From Terriglobia bacterium (GTDB lineage: Bacteria; Acidobacteriota; Terriglobia; Acidiferrales; UBA7541), in NCBI GenBank assembly GCA_020073585.1, contig JAIQEV010000002.1, positions 1-64,000 on the forward strand: a stretch of 64,000 bases of DNA, given 5' to 3'. Below, one piece after another: positions 18,632 to 30,625 of this stretch. The number at the start of each line of letters is the position of its first letter. The first letter of the stretch is position 1. The notes below the pieces were generated by a model, which worked only from the letters and a program-made list of their open reading frames with translations, was not told the origin of the DNA and did no database searches. A program made the translations under genes and the position numbers.

Positions 18632-19030
18632 TCAGGACGTCTTGAAGCGCTCGTCGATTTCTACTTGATAACCGCTGACGAGCTTGTTGGTCTCGTTGGC
18701 CATGCCGATGACGGCTTGCAATTCCTTGAACATGGCGTCGGTCATGCCCTTGTTTTTCGCGGAGGCGGTGTGCGAGGCGATGCAGTACTGACAATTGTTG
18801 GTGACGCTCACGGCGACGTAGAGGAGTTCCTTGGTCAGGGGATCGAGCGCGCCGGGCCCCATGATCTGCTTGATGTCGTCCCAGGTGCGCTTCAGCGTGG
18901 CCGGATCGTGGGCGATGGCCTTCCAGAAATTGTTGATCCAGTCGGTCTTGCGCGTGGCCATGATGTCGTCGTAGATGGCCCGCACCTCCGGGCTTGCATC
19001 CTGGTATTCGATCAGTCCGAATGTCGCCAT
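18632..19030 (-). CDS. Carboxymuconolactone decarboxylase/AhpD-like protein
   Basis: 132 residues of the alkylhydroperoxidase (AhpD)/carboxymuconolactone decarboxylase fold. The redox CxxC with downstream His is present (NNCQYCIASH, near residues 79-85), so a thiol-peroxidase or disulfide-reductant role is more likely than decarboxylation. GGGGGAG lies five bases before the ATG. It is a single-gene unit with a strong hairpin downstream. The electron donor is not encoded nearby. Confidence 0.85.
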   Translation of the reverse strand: MATFGLIEYQDASPEVRAIYDDIMATRKTDWINNFWKAIAHDPATLKRTWDDIKQIMGPGALDPLTKELLYVAVSVTNNCQYCIASHTASAKNKGMTDAMFKELQAVIGMANETNKLVSGYQVEIDERFKTS

Positions 19031-19476
19031 AAGTCTCCCCCGGGTTGGTTTGCGCGAAATCCGAGTACGAAGTTAGCAGGAATCCGCGCCGGGAGCCAGA
19101 TTGACCGCTCATCCCGCGCTAGGCATTCCGAACCCTTGCAGCGGAATAAAAGCCGAGAATTCTGAGGTGAGTTTCGCTGTCCCCATGAACTTGCGGGACA
19201 GCACACCGGCGACTGGAATAGGCACATTACAAAGATCCAGTAGGTTGATACTGGCGGCAGGCCCAGGAAGATCTCCTTGATTTCAACGTAACACCTGCAA
19301 ATACAATCACTTACATTTAATTTCGGTGGAGTTGTTTTTAGGAAACAGCAGAGCTGTTTCAAATTGGCACTCAAAGGTGGTCCTGGTACTCTCTTTCAAA
19401 GGTTAAATAAGCTGCCCGTATCACAAGGGGTTGGCGAATAAAGCGATCAAAAATTCAAAAGGAGAAAATCACGATA
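19031..19476. other. Divergent intergenic region
   Basis: About 450 bp between the AhpD-like gene (minus) and the barrel gene (plus). It is AT-rich towards the right and contains a perfect palindrome at 19342-19360. No further gene is supported. Confidence 0.6.
19342..19360. promoter_or_regulatory. Palindrome upstream of the barrel gene
   Basis: GAAACAGC-AGA-GCTGTTTC, an 8-bp perfect inverted repeat with a 3-bp centre, 117 bp upstream of the outer-membrane barrel start. The size and symmetry fit an operator for a dimeric regulator, or a small hairpin. No regulator gene is adjacent. Confidence 0.4.
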
Positions 19477-20178
19477 ATGAGATTATTTCGCGCAAGTTTG
19501 ATAGTACTAGGATTACTGGTATTGAGTTGCGGAGTTCCTGCTTATGCCCAAAAGGGCAGCGACGAAGGCTCCAAGGTCGACCTTTTTGGCGGTGTTTCCT
19601 TCCTGGAGAACCAGTATCCCAGCGTGGCCTGCTGCGGTGGGAACTATACGATCAAGGGATTCCACATCCAGGGGACGTATAACCTGACCAAGCACCTCGG
19701 CTTCATGGCCGACTTCAGCCGGCACAGCAATACTTCCGACGAAAGATCTACCAATACTTCGAATGGCAACTTTGAGACGCTGCACGTCGACCAGAGTATG
19801 CGGACCATTGCCTTCGGCCCCGCGTTTTCGGTGGAAGCCGGGAAGATGAGACTTTCGGCGCACACCCTGGCCGGGTTCAGCACGGGCGAGCTGACGTCTC
19901 ATCGTGCGGGGACTTATTGGGGTAGCCCTTTCGATTATCTCTACACCTACCCCTCAAACACGGGCATGGCGTTCGTTCTGGGCGGCTCGGCGGATTACAT
20001 GTTCAAGCCGCGCTGGGGCTGGCGCATCGCGCAGGTGGACTATGTGCACAGCACCCTGCAGGCATGCGAAACAGGGTTGCAGCCAGGGAACATCTACACA
20101 CCTGGGACCGGTTGCGACTACGGGGTGAAGAACCTTCGTCTCTCCACCGGGCTCGTCTTCCGCCTCGGCGGGAAGTAA
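19477..20178 (+). CDS. Outer-membrane beta-barrel protein
   Basis: 233 residues with a clear signal peptide (hydrophobic LIVLGLLVLSCG, cleavage after AYA before QKGS). The mature part alternates amphipathic strands (SKVDLFGGVSFLEN, HLGFMADFSRH, MRLSAHTLAGFS, WRIAQVDYVHS) and ends LRLSTGLVFRLGGK, typical of an eight-stranded OmpA/OmpX-like porin-family barrel. A CCGG cysteine pair near residue 53 is unusual for a barrel loop. AAAAGGAG precedes the ATG by about 12 bases. It is monocistronic and ends at a strong shared hairpin. Function unknown. Confidence 0.78.
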   Translation: MRLFRASLIVLGLLVLSCGVPAYAQKGSDEGSKVDLFGGVSFLENQYPSVACCGGNYTIKGFHIQGTYNLTKHLGFMADFSRHSNTSDERSTNTSNGNFETLHVDQSMRTIAFGPAFSVEAGKMRLSAHTLAGFSTGELTSHRAGTYWGSPFDYLYTYPSNTGMAFVLGGSADYMFKPRWGWRIAQVDYVHSTLQACETGLQPGNIYTPGTGCDYGVKNLRLSTGLVFRLGGK

Positions 20179-20191
20179 CGATCCCTCATTC

Positions 20192-20236
20192 CCTGGCTTT
20201 CCTCTCCGGCTGCGTGAGCGGCCGGAGGGGTGCCAG
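20192..20236. terminator. Bidirectional hairpin between convergent genes
   Basis: CTGGC and CTCTCCGGC on the left pair with GCCGGAGGGG and GCCAG on the right around a TGCGTGAGCG loop. It lies between the stops of the barrel gene and the 5'-nucleotidase gene and probably terminates both. Confidence 0.6.
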
Positions 20237-20280
20237 GAAAGTACGCCTCAAACAGTTTCTGCAGTCACAAAACATCGCAC

Positions 20281-21825
20281 TTAAAATCCTGCACGAGCAG
20301 CCGTTGCGGAAAAATGGCGGGGGCAGTTCCCTGCACCGGCGACTGGCTCGGCCTTCCACTGCGTCTTCATCTCTTCGATCAGGGCGAAGCGGATGTCGCG
20401 GAATTCGCGCAGCGCGCTTACGCCGTCCGCGGTGCGCGTGAGGAAGTCCAGGCCCTGCTCCTTGCCGGTCAGCAGATAATCGCTGATCGCGATGCGGTAG
20501 CTCTTCTGGGGATCGAGCGGCTTGCCGCCCACCGTCCAGGAAGCCCCGTCCGCACTGGGGGCGATGTTGGCGAGCTGCAGAAAGCCGCCGCTGCCGCGGT
20601 TGGCGCGGCCGGCCTCCAGGACGCGGGCGAGCAGGCTGCCTTTCATCTCCACGCCCAGCACCTTTCCGCCAAATGGCAGGATGCGCAGGATGTCGTACTG
20701 GGTGACCGGCCCGGGGGGAATCTCGTCGTCAATGCGGATCGAGCCGGAGTTGAAGATTGCCGCGTCCGCCTCCGGCCATTCGCGCAGCATGGCCTGGCCA
20801 ATCAAGCTGGTCAGGGCCGTGCTGCCGTTGCGCACGCGGCTCTCTTCGCCATCCAGGGCGATGGGGGCCTGCGCCACGGTGGCCTCCGGCGCAAAGCCGC
20901 GCGCGCGGAAGGCGCGGAAGGCCTTCTCCGTCCAATCGCGCACGACGGCGGCAGTGGCGGGATCTTCCGGAATCTCCGGGGTGATGCGGCGCAGGGTGGA
21001 GCGGATTTGCAGCGTTTTGGCGCCGGTGTCGAAGACCAGTTCGTGAACATAGGCCGAGCGGGCGTTGGCATCGGCCTTGAGAATGGGGGTGAAGTGCGCG
21101 CCGCGGTACAGGCGCCAGTTTTCGTGCTCGTGACCGCCGAGGATCAGGTCCAGCTCGGGCACGGTCTCCGCAAGGCGTTGGTCGTCCGCGAGCGCGAGAT
21201 GGGTGACGGCGATCAGGATGTCCACCTTGGGGCGCAGGGCTTGGGCCTGCTGGCGCGCGGTCTCGAGGGGGTCGAGATAGCGCACCCAGGGGGCCTTCGT
21301 GGAATCGAGGGTCACGCCGATGAGGCCGATGCGCACCGCGGCGCCCTGCGCGCCGCGCACCGTGAAGATGACCGACTCCGGCACGCCGGGAAAGGGCTGG
21401 CCCTGGAGGTCGCGGCAGTTGCCGGAAAACCAGACGGCGTGCGATTCCCGGATGCGCGCCAGGAAGTGCGCCTCGGGAATATCGAACTCATGATTGCCGA
21501 AGGTCGCGTAATCCAGCCCGGCGGCGTTCAGCGCCGCCACCATCTGCGCGCCGTCGATGCGCGCGCCGTCCAGCTCGGCGGTACCCAGGGCCGAGGGGCT
21601 GAAGGCGTCTCCGGCCAGCAGCAGAAAGGTGCGCGGATTCTCGCGCTGCAGCTGGCGGCGGAGCGTGGCCAGGCGCGCGATGCCGCCTTCCCGGCCGCCC
21701 TGCACGGGGGAGATCTCATAGACGTCGTTGATCTGGAGCAAGGTGATGGGCACGCGCTCGGCGGCGGCCGGCAGCGCGATGGACAGCGCCAGCACGAGGA
21801 TGCGGATGCGGTGCGTCCAGGACAT
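20281..21825 (-). CDS. Exported 5'-nucleotidase/UshA-type metallophosphatase
   Basis: 514 residues with an N-terminal export signal (LVLALSIALPAAAE) and the two-domain UshA architecture. The metallophosphatase domain shows LLQINDVYE, LAGDAFSPS, FGNHEFD and LGGHEHE; the usual NDxH is NDVY here, so one metal ligand of the standard set differs. The C-terminal nucleotidase domain shows NSGSIRIDDEIPPGPVTQYDILRILPFGG. It likely hydrolyses nucleotides or related phosphate esters in the periplasm. The ATG at 21825 has AAAGGGAG six bases upstream; the longer frame is not needed. Confidence 0.88.
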   Translation of the reverse strand: MSWTHRIRILVLALSIALPAAAERVPITLLQINDVYEISPVQGGREGGIARLATLRRQLQRENPRTFLLLAGDAFSPSALGTAELDGARIDGAQMVAALNAAGLDYATFGNHEFDIPEAHFLARIRESHAVWFSGNCRDLQGQPFPGVPESVIFTVRGAQGAAVRIGLIGVTLDSTKAPWVRYLDPLETARQQAQALRPKVDILIAVTHLALADDQRLAETVPELDLILGGHEHENWRLYRGAHFTPILKADANARSAYVHELVFDTGAKTLQIRSTLRRITPEIPEDPATAAVVRDWTEKAFRAFRARGFAPEATVAQAPIALDGEESRVRNGSTALTSLIGQAMLREWPEADAAIFNSGSIRIDDEIPPGPVTQYDILRILPFGGKVLGVEMKGSLLARVLEAGRANRGSGGFLQLANIAPSADGASWTVGGKPLDPQKSYRIAISDYLLTGKEQGLDFLTRTADGVSALREFRDIRFALIEEMKTQWKAEPVAGAGNCPRHFSATAARAGF

Positions 21826-21973
21826 GAGCTTCTCCCTTTTCCCTGCGGCAGCGAGGAATGGGCGAATCATACCACTGCGGGTGTCCGGGCCTGTCTTTTG
21901 GAAACGGCACAGCATAAGAGCACAAGCTCCCGACCGAGTCGGGACAAGTTCCGCCTGTGCTACTCGGAGCGGA

Positions 21974-23026
21974 TCAGGCGCGGGAGCGAGGGCGGAGGAC
22001 GAATTCGTCGAGGAGCAGGCGGGCGAGGCGGCGCGCGTCGTGGCGGATGACGCCGTACTCTTCGAGCAGGTCGTCGAGAATCACGCGCAGGCCCAGCTTC
22101 TGCAATTCGTGGAGGTTCACGTCCACGGGCTCGGCGCCCTGGGCGCGGTAGCGCCTGGCCACGTCGGGGGAAACCGGGCGGCGATTGGCCACAACCCAGT
22201 CCACGAAGCGGCCGGAGGTATGGCGGTGGATGGCGCGCAGGTGGTCGGCAAGGGTGTAGCCGGAGGTCTCGCCGGGCTGGGTCATGAGATTGGCGATGTA
22301 CACGCGGGGGGCTTTGGATTTGGCGATGGCGCTGGCCAACTCCGGAATCAAAAGGTTGGGCAGGATGCTGGTGTAGAGCGAGCCGGGACCGAGAAGAATC
22401 AAGTCGGCGGCGGCGATGGCTTGCAGGGCTTCGGGGAGCGGACGGACGCGGCGCGGCACCAGGGCGATGCGGCGGATGCGCAGGCGGCTTTTGGAGATGC
22501 GCGTTTCGCCTTGCACGCGGCGGCCGTTTTCGAGGGTGGCCTCGAGGGTGACGTTGGCCAGCGTGGAGGGGAAGATGCGCCCGCGGATGGCCAGCACCTT
22601 GCTGCTCACGCGCACGGCTTCGGTGAAATCGCCGGTGACGTGGGTCAGCGCGGTCAAAAAGAGGTTGCCGAAGCTGTGCCCGCGCAGGCCGCGTCCGGCG
22701 TGGAAGCGGTACTGAAAGAGGCGGCCGAGCAGGGCCTCGTCATCGGAGAGCGCCACCATGCAGTTGCGGATGTCGCCGGGGGGCAGGATGCGGTATTCGC
22801 GGCGCAGACGCCCGGAGCTGCCGCCGTCATCGGTGACGGTGACGATGGCGGCGAGATCGGCGATGGGGTGCGCGCGGTTCGCGCTGGCCGGGCCGGGCTC
22901 GGCGGGGCCGTGCGCGAGGTACTCCTTGAGGCCGCGCAGCAAGGTGGACAAGCCGGTGCCGCCGCCGAGAGCGACGATGCGTGCTCCGCGCGGCGCGTGC
23001 TTCGCCGTTCTCCGTTGTTTTTTCAA
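21974..23026 (-). CDS. yvcK: YvcK/CofD-like gluconeogenesis factor
   Basis: 350-residue YvcK-family protein, a nucleotide-sugar-binding cytoplasmic factor needed in other bacteria for growth on gluconeogenic carbon and for correct cell-wall synthesis. Diagnostic motifs are GGGTGLSTLLRGLK, VTVTDDGGSSGRLRREY, PPGDIRNCMVALS and LLGPGSLYTSILPNL. The common neighbours rapZ and whiA are absent; instead a TPR gene ends 18 bp upstream on the same strand, suggesting co-transcription. The N-terminal basic tail (KKQRRTAKHAPRG) is an addition to the core. Confidence 0.92.
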   Translation of the reverse strand: MKKQRRTAKHAPRGARIVALGGGTGLSTLLRGLKEYLAHGPAEPGPASANRAHPIADLAAIVTVTDDGGSSGRLRREYRILPPGDIRNCMVALSDDEALLGRLFQYRFHAGRGLRGHSFGNLFLTALTHVTGDFTEAVRVSSKVLAIRGRIFPSTLANVTLEATLENGRRVQGETRISKSRLRIRRIALVPRRVRPLPEALQAIAAADLILLGPGSLYTSILPNLLIPELASAIAKSKAPRVYIANLMTQPGETSGYTLADHLRAIHRHTSGRFVDWVVANRRPVSPDVARRYRAQGAEPVDVNLHELQKLGLRVILDDLLEEYGVIRHDARRLARLLLDEFVLRPRSRA

Positions 23027-23044
23027 GGAAGGTCCTACCGCAGA

Positions 23045-23680
23045 CTAGCCCGACGTGCCGTCTTTCTCCGGATAGAGCAGTTCGGTAAAGCGCGGGTCTT
23101 CCTGGAGGAAGGCGAAATCCTCGTCGTTGCGCGCATGGTAGCGGTTCTCCGGGCGGAGCTGAATGGCGGTCTTGAGGTTGTCCATCGCCGATTCCGCTTC
23201 GCCGGTCAGGCAATCGAGCGCGGCCAGGGCATAAAAGATGTAGTCGGTCTTGGGGGCCAGTTTCCTGGCCTTCTGCAGATGCTCGCGGGCTTCGTCCCAG
23301 CGCGCCACGTTCATGAGCGTGACGCCGCGCTGGTAGTGCTCTTCGGCGGTGCGCGGGCCCTGCTCGCTGCTGGGCTTCATGCGCTGTTCGACGATGCGCA
23401 GATGCATGCGCGCGCGGTCCGCCAGTTCCTTGCTGGGGCCGCCGAGCACTTTCTCGAACTCCAGCTTGGCCTTGGCGAACTTCTGCTGGTGCACGAGGAG
23501 CGAAGCGTCCTCGTAGGTCTTCAACTGCGCCTGCACGCGGGGGTCAACCAGCTCGACACCGCCGCGGGAAGGCGGCGGCGGGGGCGCTAAAGCCTTCTTC
23601 TTCTGAGGTTTTGATGCGCCGCGCGCAGCGCTCTTTTCCCAGCTTGCTGTGCCCGAAGCGGGCTTCCGCGCTTTTGCCAT
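23045..23680 (-). CDS. TPR-repeat protein
   Basis: 211 residues. A basic, low-complexity N-terminus (about 1-45, with PPPPP) is followed by tetratricopeptide-type helices: QLKTYEDASLLVHQQKFAKAKLEFEKVL, AEEHYQRGVTLMNVARWDEAREHLQKARKLAP and YIFYALAALDCLTGEAESAMDNLKTAIQLRPEN. No signal peptide is seen. It is probably a cytoplasmic scaffold, co-transcribed with yvcK. Specific function not recognised. Confidence 0.82.
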   Translation of the reverse strand: MAKARKPASGTASWEKSAARGASKPQKKKALAPPPPPSRGGVELVDPRVQAQLKTYEDASLLVHQQKFAKAKLEFEKVLGGPSKELADRARMHLRIVEQRMKPSSEQGPRTAEEHYQRGVTLMNVARWDEAREHLQKARKLAPKTDYIFYALAALDCLTGEAESAMDNLKTAIQLRPENRYHARNDEDFAFLQEDPRFTELLYPEKDGTSG

Positions 23681-23900
23681 GCGCGCATGCTAGCAGACCA
23701 GTCAAATAGCGTCAATGTAGCGCTTTTGGCCCGGCAACGGCCCCCGGGGAGCGTGAGGCCCGGCCCGGAAGAGTCCCCGGGTGGCGTCTCCGCGACATGC
23801 GCGGAAAATATCGTCCCGGAATGGAGCATTGTGCCTGACACTGTCTGTAGCACACGGGCGTGACAGGCGGGGGAGAGTACTAGCCTGCCCGCTCGGCGTA

Positions 23901-23909
23901 TGCTATAAA
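23901..23909 (+). promoter_or_regulatory. Extended -10 promoter for the MglA gene
   Basis: TGCTATAAA matches the extended -10 pattern TGnTATAAT about 30 bp upstream of the GTG start; no clear -35 is needed for this class. It lies in the 258-bp divergent spacer shared with the TPR gene. Confidence 0.4.
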
Positions 23910-23938
23910 TTTTGTGTTTTGGGTTGGGCTGACGACAA

Positions 23939-24526
23939 GTGCCGTTCATCAACTTTCCTGCGCGCGAAATCAACTGCAAGCTCGTGTATTACGGTCCAGG
24001 TCTGGGCGGAAAGACCGCCAACCTGCAGTGGATCTACGACCACACAGGGCAGAGCGCGCGCGGGAAAATGGTTTCCCTGGCCACGGAGACCGACCGCACA
24101 CTCTTTTTCGACTTTCTGCCCCTGGATTTGGGCACGGTGCGCGGCTTCAAGACCCGCTTCCATCTCTATACCGTTCCCGGACAGGTCTTCTACGAAGCCA
24201 GCCGCAAGCTGATCCTGAAGGGGGCGGACGGGGTGGTGTTCGTGGCCGACTCCCAGGAAGAGCGGCTGGACGCGAATTTCGAGACCTTTGAAAACCTGAT
24301 GGAGCACTTGAAGGAACACAACCTGAACTTCGCGACGATTCCGTACGTGCTGCAACTGAATAAGCGCGACCTGCCGAATGTGCTGTCCGTCGCGGAGCTG
24401 ACCAAGCAATTGCAGAAGAAGGGCGAGCCGGTCATCGAAGGCGTGGCGGTCACCGGCGTGGGGGTCTTCGAAACGCTCAAGGAAGTGGCCAAGCTGGTGC
24501 TCGCGGAACTGAAAAAGGGCGGGTAA
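23939..24526 (+). CDS. MglA-type small GTPase
   Basis: 195-residue Ras-like GTPase of the bacterial MglA family, which sets cell polarity and motility in Myxococcus. It starts at GTG with [30 protein letters not shown], matching the family N-terminus, so the start is secure. The P-loop is GPGLGGKT, switch II region LYTVPGQ, and the base-recognition motif NKRDLP. The usual partner GAP, MglB (a Roadblock protein), is not adjacent. Downstream is the divergent STAS gene. In organisms without known gliding its role could be polarity of pili or secretion. Confidence 0.9.
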   Translation: MPFINFPAREINCKLVYYGPGLGGKTANLQWIYDHTGQSARGKMVSLATETDRTLFFDFLPLDLGTVRGFKTRFHLYTVPGQVFYEASRKLILKGADGVVFVADSQEERLDANFETFENLMEHLKEHNLNFATIPYVLQLNKRDLPNVLSVAELTKQLQKKGEPVIEGVAVTGVGVFETLKEVAKLVLAELKKGG

Positions 24527-24567
24527 ACACACCTCTCCGCAGTAGAGAATCTCCACCTCAGGAAGTA

Positions 24568-24906
24568 TTACGAAAAGTTGGCCAGGGCGGCGGTTTCCGT
24601 CTCGAACGTGGGAATAGCCTCGATCAGGCGGGTGATGGTGAGGGCGTCGCGGACGCGGCCCGGGCCGCAGACCAGGCGGAGTTCCCCGCCGGCGCGGGCC
24701 AGGGCCAGGGAATTGCGCACCAGGGCGGCGATCCCCGTGGTGTCCATCTGGGCGACGCCGTCGAGATTGAGGACGATCTTCCTGGCGCCGTTTTCCGCGA
24801 GCTTGCGCAGCGCTTCATGGAGGCGCTCGCTGGTGGTCCCGATGGTCAGGCGCCCGGTGACGCTAACCACGCGAATTCCGTTCGCTTCCCGGACGGCGAT
24901 TTCCAT
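24568..24906 (-). CDS. STAS-domain anti-sigma factor antagonist
   Basis: 112 residues, a single SpoIIAA-like STAS domain: EIAVREANGIRVVSVTGRLTIGTTSERLHEAL then IVLNLDGVAQMDTTGIAALVRN. The normally phosphorylated serine in D-S-S/T-G is threonine (DTTG), which can also be phosphorylated in this family. It presumably binds an anti-sigma kinase in a partner-switching pathway; neither the kinase nor a phosphatase is in the window. It diverges from the endonuclease V gene with under 60 bp between them. Confidence 0.88.
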   Translation of the reverse strand: MEIAVREANGIRVVSVTGRLTIGTTSERLHEALRKLAENGARKIVLNLDGVAQMDTTGIAALVRNSLALARAGGELRLVCGPGRVRDALTITRLIEAIPTFETETAALANFS

Positions 24907-24963
24907 GTGCGCGCGCGATCCCTTCGCAAAAGATCTGGGGAGCCGGACAAAAGGCTGTTGGCG

Positions 24964-25761
24964 ATGCCCCGCGTGCATTATACGATGACCGCGCTGGACC
25001 ACCAACGCATGCGCATCCGAAAGTTGCATCCGTGGAACGTGACGCCGCGGCGGGCGGCGGAACTGCAGAGCGAGCTGCGCCGGCAGTGGGAGGGCCGCGA
25101 CCGCCTGCCAAAAATAGAATACGTAGCGGGAGCGGACGCCGCGTTTCTTTTCAGCGGCCCGCAGGCGCTGCAGAAAGGCCGGCGGCCAGGCGCGGCCCGC
25201 GCCGCCAACCGGGCCATCGCCGGGGTGATCGTCTACCGCTTTCCGGAGATGGTGGAAATCGAACGCGTCTCCGCGGTGGTGCCGTTGCGCTTTCCCTACG
25301 TTCCCGGGCTGCTCAGTTTCCGCGAATGCCCGGCCTTGCTGGCGGCCTTCCGCAAACTGCAGCACGCCCCGGACGTGGTCTTCTGCGACGGGCAGGGCTA
25401 CGCCCACCCACGGCGCTTCGGCCTGGCCTGCCATCTCGGCCTGCTCCTGGACCGCCCCACGATCGGCTGCGCGAAATCGCGGCTAACCGGGCGAGAGAGC
25501 GAGCCGGCGCAAAAGGCGGGAAGCTGGACGGCGCTGCTCGCGGAGGCCGACGGGGAGGAAGAGATCCTCGGGGCGGTGCTGCGCACGCGCGAGGCGGTGC
25601 GCCCCATCTACGTTTCGCAGGGGCACCGCGTGAGCCTGGCCACGGCCATCCGCCTCACCCTGGCCGTGTGCGACGGCTTCCGCATCCCCCGCCCGACGCG
25701 CGACGCCGACCACTACGTCAGCGCCTGCAAGCGCGCCTGGGTGGCGCGAAAGCGCGCATAA
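24964..25761 (+). CDS. nfi: Endonuclease V (deoxyinosine 3' endonuclease)
   Basis: Cleaves DNA (or RNA) near inosine in repair of deaminated adenine. Family landmarks are in order: HPWNVTPRRAAELQ, the metal Asp in GADAAF, the wedge loop RFPYVPGLLSFRE, the second metal Asp in FCDGQGYAHPRRFGLACHLG, the lysine loop GCAKSRL, and a C-terminal RDADHYVSACKRAW. Starts at 24964, 24985 or 25009 are all in frame and none has a strong ribosome-binding site; the family usually begins near MRIRKLHPW (25009). With the first start the product has 265 residues. Confidence 0.9.
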   Translation: MPRVHYTMTALDHQRMRIRKLHPWNVTPRRAAELQSELRRQWEGRDRLPKIEYVAGADAAFLFSGPQALQKGRRPGAARAANRAIAGVIVYRFPEMVEIERVSAVVPLRFPYVPGLLSFRECPALLAAFRKLQHAPDVVFCDGQGYAHPRRFGLACHLGLLLDRPTIGCAKSRLTGRESEPAQKAGSWTALLAEADGEEEILGAVLRTREAVRPIYVSQGHRVSLATAIRLTLAVCDGFRIPRPTRDADHYVSACKRAWVARKRA

Positions 25762-25818
25762 ATTGAGTTAAGTCCCGGGGGTACTTATTATTTATGGGCA
25801 GGAGCGCGGCGCATTGCC

Positions 25819-25824
25819 TATAAT
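25819..25824 (+). promoter_or_regulatory. -10 box for amtB-glnK
   Basis: A perfect TATAAT lies 31 bp upstream of the amtB start. No good -35 is seen at 16-18 bp, and I found no sigma-54 GG-N10-GC element, so activator dependence is possible but unproven. Confidence 0.35.
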
Positions 25825-25854
25825 TCTCCGGCAGTCGCCTCGCAGGAGGAGCGC

Positions 25855-28816
<2,962 letters not shown>

Positions 28817-28855
28817 GTCCAGCGATTATAGGCCCGGGGCGGATTGCACGGAAGC

Positions 28856-28892
28856 GCCGGCAGGCCTTAGGTAACTCCTACGGCCTGCCGGC
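28856..28892 (-). terminator. Long hairpin between antiporter and amt2
   Basis: GCCGGCAGGCC (28856-28866) pairs with GGCCTGCCGGC (28882-28892), extended inward by TAGG/CCTA after one mismatch, around a five-base loop. It lies about 110 bp past the amt2 stop on the minus strand and just upstream of the antiporter gene. It may be a terminator or a REP-like element; no T tract follows. Confidence 0.5.
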
Positions 28893-29004
28893 CACCCCGT
28901 TCCGGTCATAATTTGCACCGCATGCTGAGTGCCCTGAATTCGCAACAATCGGGTTGTTTTCTGAAGGCTCCCGATGTTGGCACCGTCTTGGCTGTCATAC
29001 GCGC

Positions 29005-30564
29005 CTATTCTTTAGGCATTCCGCCAGGCGTGCCGACGGCGGTAATGACATATTCCGGATAAGCCGAAATGCCATGCTCGTGCAGATCCAGACCATAGAG
29101 CTCGCCTTCCTCCGACACGCGGAGAGTTCCAGTGAGGTTGACCAGGTACATGACCACCATGGCAACCGCGAATGTCGCGAGGGTGATGACGCCACTTCCA
29201 ATCGCTTGGGCTTTGAGCACTTGAGTTCCGCCACCGTAGAAGAGTCCCTTCAGAGGCGCGGAATTATCGGCTGTGATGGGACCGGTCGCCCCATACTTGC
29301 CACAGGCAAACAGGCCGAGCGAAAGGGTGCCCCAGATGCCGCAGAAACCGTGGACGGGAACGGCACCGATCGGATCGTCGATGCGAAACCATTCGAGCAA
29401 TTCAACACCGAGCACCACCAGGACGCCTGCGATGCCCCCTAAGAGGATGGAGCCGGTCGGACTGACCCAGTAACAAGGGCAGGTGATGGCAACCAGGCCG
29501 GCCAAGAATCCGTTCGTGGTGAAACCCGCGTCCCATTTCTTGGACGACCAATAAGCCCAGAACATGGCGGTCAAGCCAGCCGCGCACGCGGCGAGCGTTG
29601 TGTTGGCAGCGACGCGGCCGACCCCTTCAAAGTCCATCGCCGAGAGGGTGCTGCCGGGATTGAAACCGTACCAGCCAAACCAGAGAATCAGGCCGCCGCT
29701 GACCGCGATCGTCAAATCGTGCGGCAGCATCGGAGCACCGCCGTCACGCTTGAATTTGCGGCCCAAGCGCGGACCGAGAACAATGGAGCCGGCCAGAGCA
29801 ATGAAGCCGCCAATCGTGTGTACGACCGTCGAGCCCGCAAAGTCATGGAAGCCCATTCCCAAGGACGGAAGAAAGTGGCCATCGCTGCCCATTAGAGCCA
29901 ACCAGCCGTCCGGCCCCCAGGCCCAGTGACCAATGATCGGATAGATGAAACCGGAAACCGCGAGGCTGTACAGGAGGTCGCCGACGAACCCGGTGCGGCC
30001 GATCATGGCTCCCGAGGTGATGGTGGAGCAGGTATCGGCAAAGGCAAACTGGAAGATCCAGACCGCCAGAAACGCGACGCCCGTCGTTTCGTAAGTAGCC
30101 GGCGCATTCTGCAAGAAGAACCAGTGATAGCCGATGAACCCGTTACCGTGGCTGAACATGAATGCGAAACCGATGGCGTAGAAGAGAATGCCGCAAAGGC
30201 AGGTGTCCACGACGCATTCCATGAGCACGTTCACGGTCTCACGGGAGCGACAGAAACCGGCCTCCAGCATCGTGAAGCCGACTTGCATGCCAAAGACCAG
30301 GAATGCAGCCACTAGAGTCCAGGCGGTGTTGACCGGATTGACGACGTCAGCGGCTTTGACCTCCGCATCGGCGGCATAGACGCGGCCTAGGAAGAGGTAG
30401 GTCACCACGGCCATTACGGCCAGCGCCAATCCGACGCCCAGTAGTTTGCCGGCGAACAGAACCTTTCCGTAGCGCCGCCATTCAGAATTCCGCAGCCGCA
30501 CGGCCAGCCGCGAAAACTTCTCCGAGAGAGACAGCTTTTTCCCATATTGCGGGATTACACTCAT
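29005..30564 (-). CDS. amt: Second ammonium transporter (Amt family)
   Basis: 519 residues. A basic cytoplasmic N-terminus and a first membrane segment (about 38-60) precede the Amt core. Twin histidines occur in GSTVVHTIGGFIAL and VPVHGFCGIWGTL. Sequence and length differ clearly from AmtB at 25855, with the AWTLVAAFLVFGMQVGF and GEAGFCRSRETVNV-like start typical of longer Amt1/Rh-like members, so it is a distant paralogue. The start at 30564 has AGGAGG six to seven bases upstream. It follows a porin gene by 61 bp on the same strand, likely one operon. Confidence 0.93.
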   Translation of the reverse strand: MSVIPQYGKKLSLSEKFSRLAVRLRNSEWRRYGKVLFAGKLLGVGLALAVMAVVTYLFLGRVYAADAEVKAADVVNPVNTAWTLVAAFLVFGMQVGFTMLEAGFCRSRETVNVLMECVVDTCLCGILFYAIGFAFMFSHGNGFIGYHWFFLQNAPATYETTGVAFLAVWIFQFAFADTCSTITSGAMIGRTGFVGDLLYSLAVSGFIYPIIGHWAWGPDGWLALMGSDGHFLPSLGMGFHDFAGSTVVHTIGGFIALAGSIVLGPRLGRKFKRDGGAPMLPHDLTIAVSGGLILWFGWYGFNPGSTLSAMDFEGVGRVAANTTLAACAAGLTAMFWAYWSSKKWDAGFTTNGFLAGLVAITCPCYWVSPTGSILLGGIAGVLVVLGVELLEWFRIDDPIGAVPVHGFCGIWGTLSLGLFACGKYGATGPITADNSAPLKGLFYGGGTQVLKAQAIGSGVITLATFAVAMVVMYLVNLTGTLRVSEEGELYGLDLHEHGISAYPEYVITAVGTPGGMPKE

Positions 30565-30625
30565 TCCATTTCCTCCTCTATCGAATTTCCTCAGGAATTT
30601 GAACACCCACATCTCGCCGGAAGAG

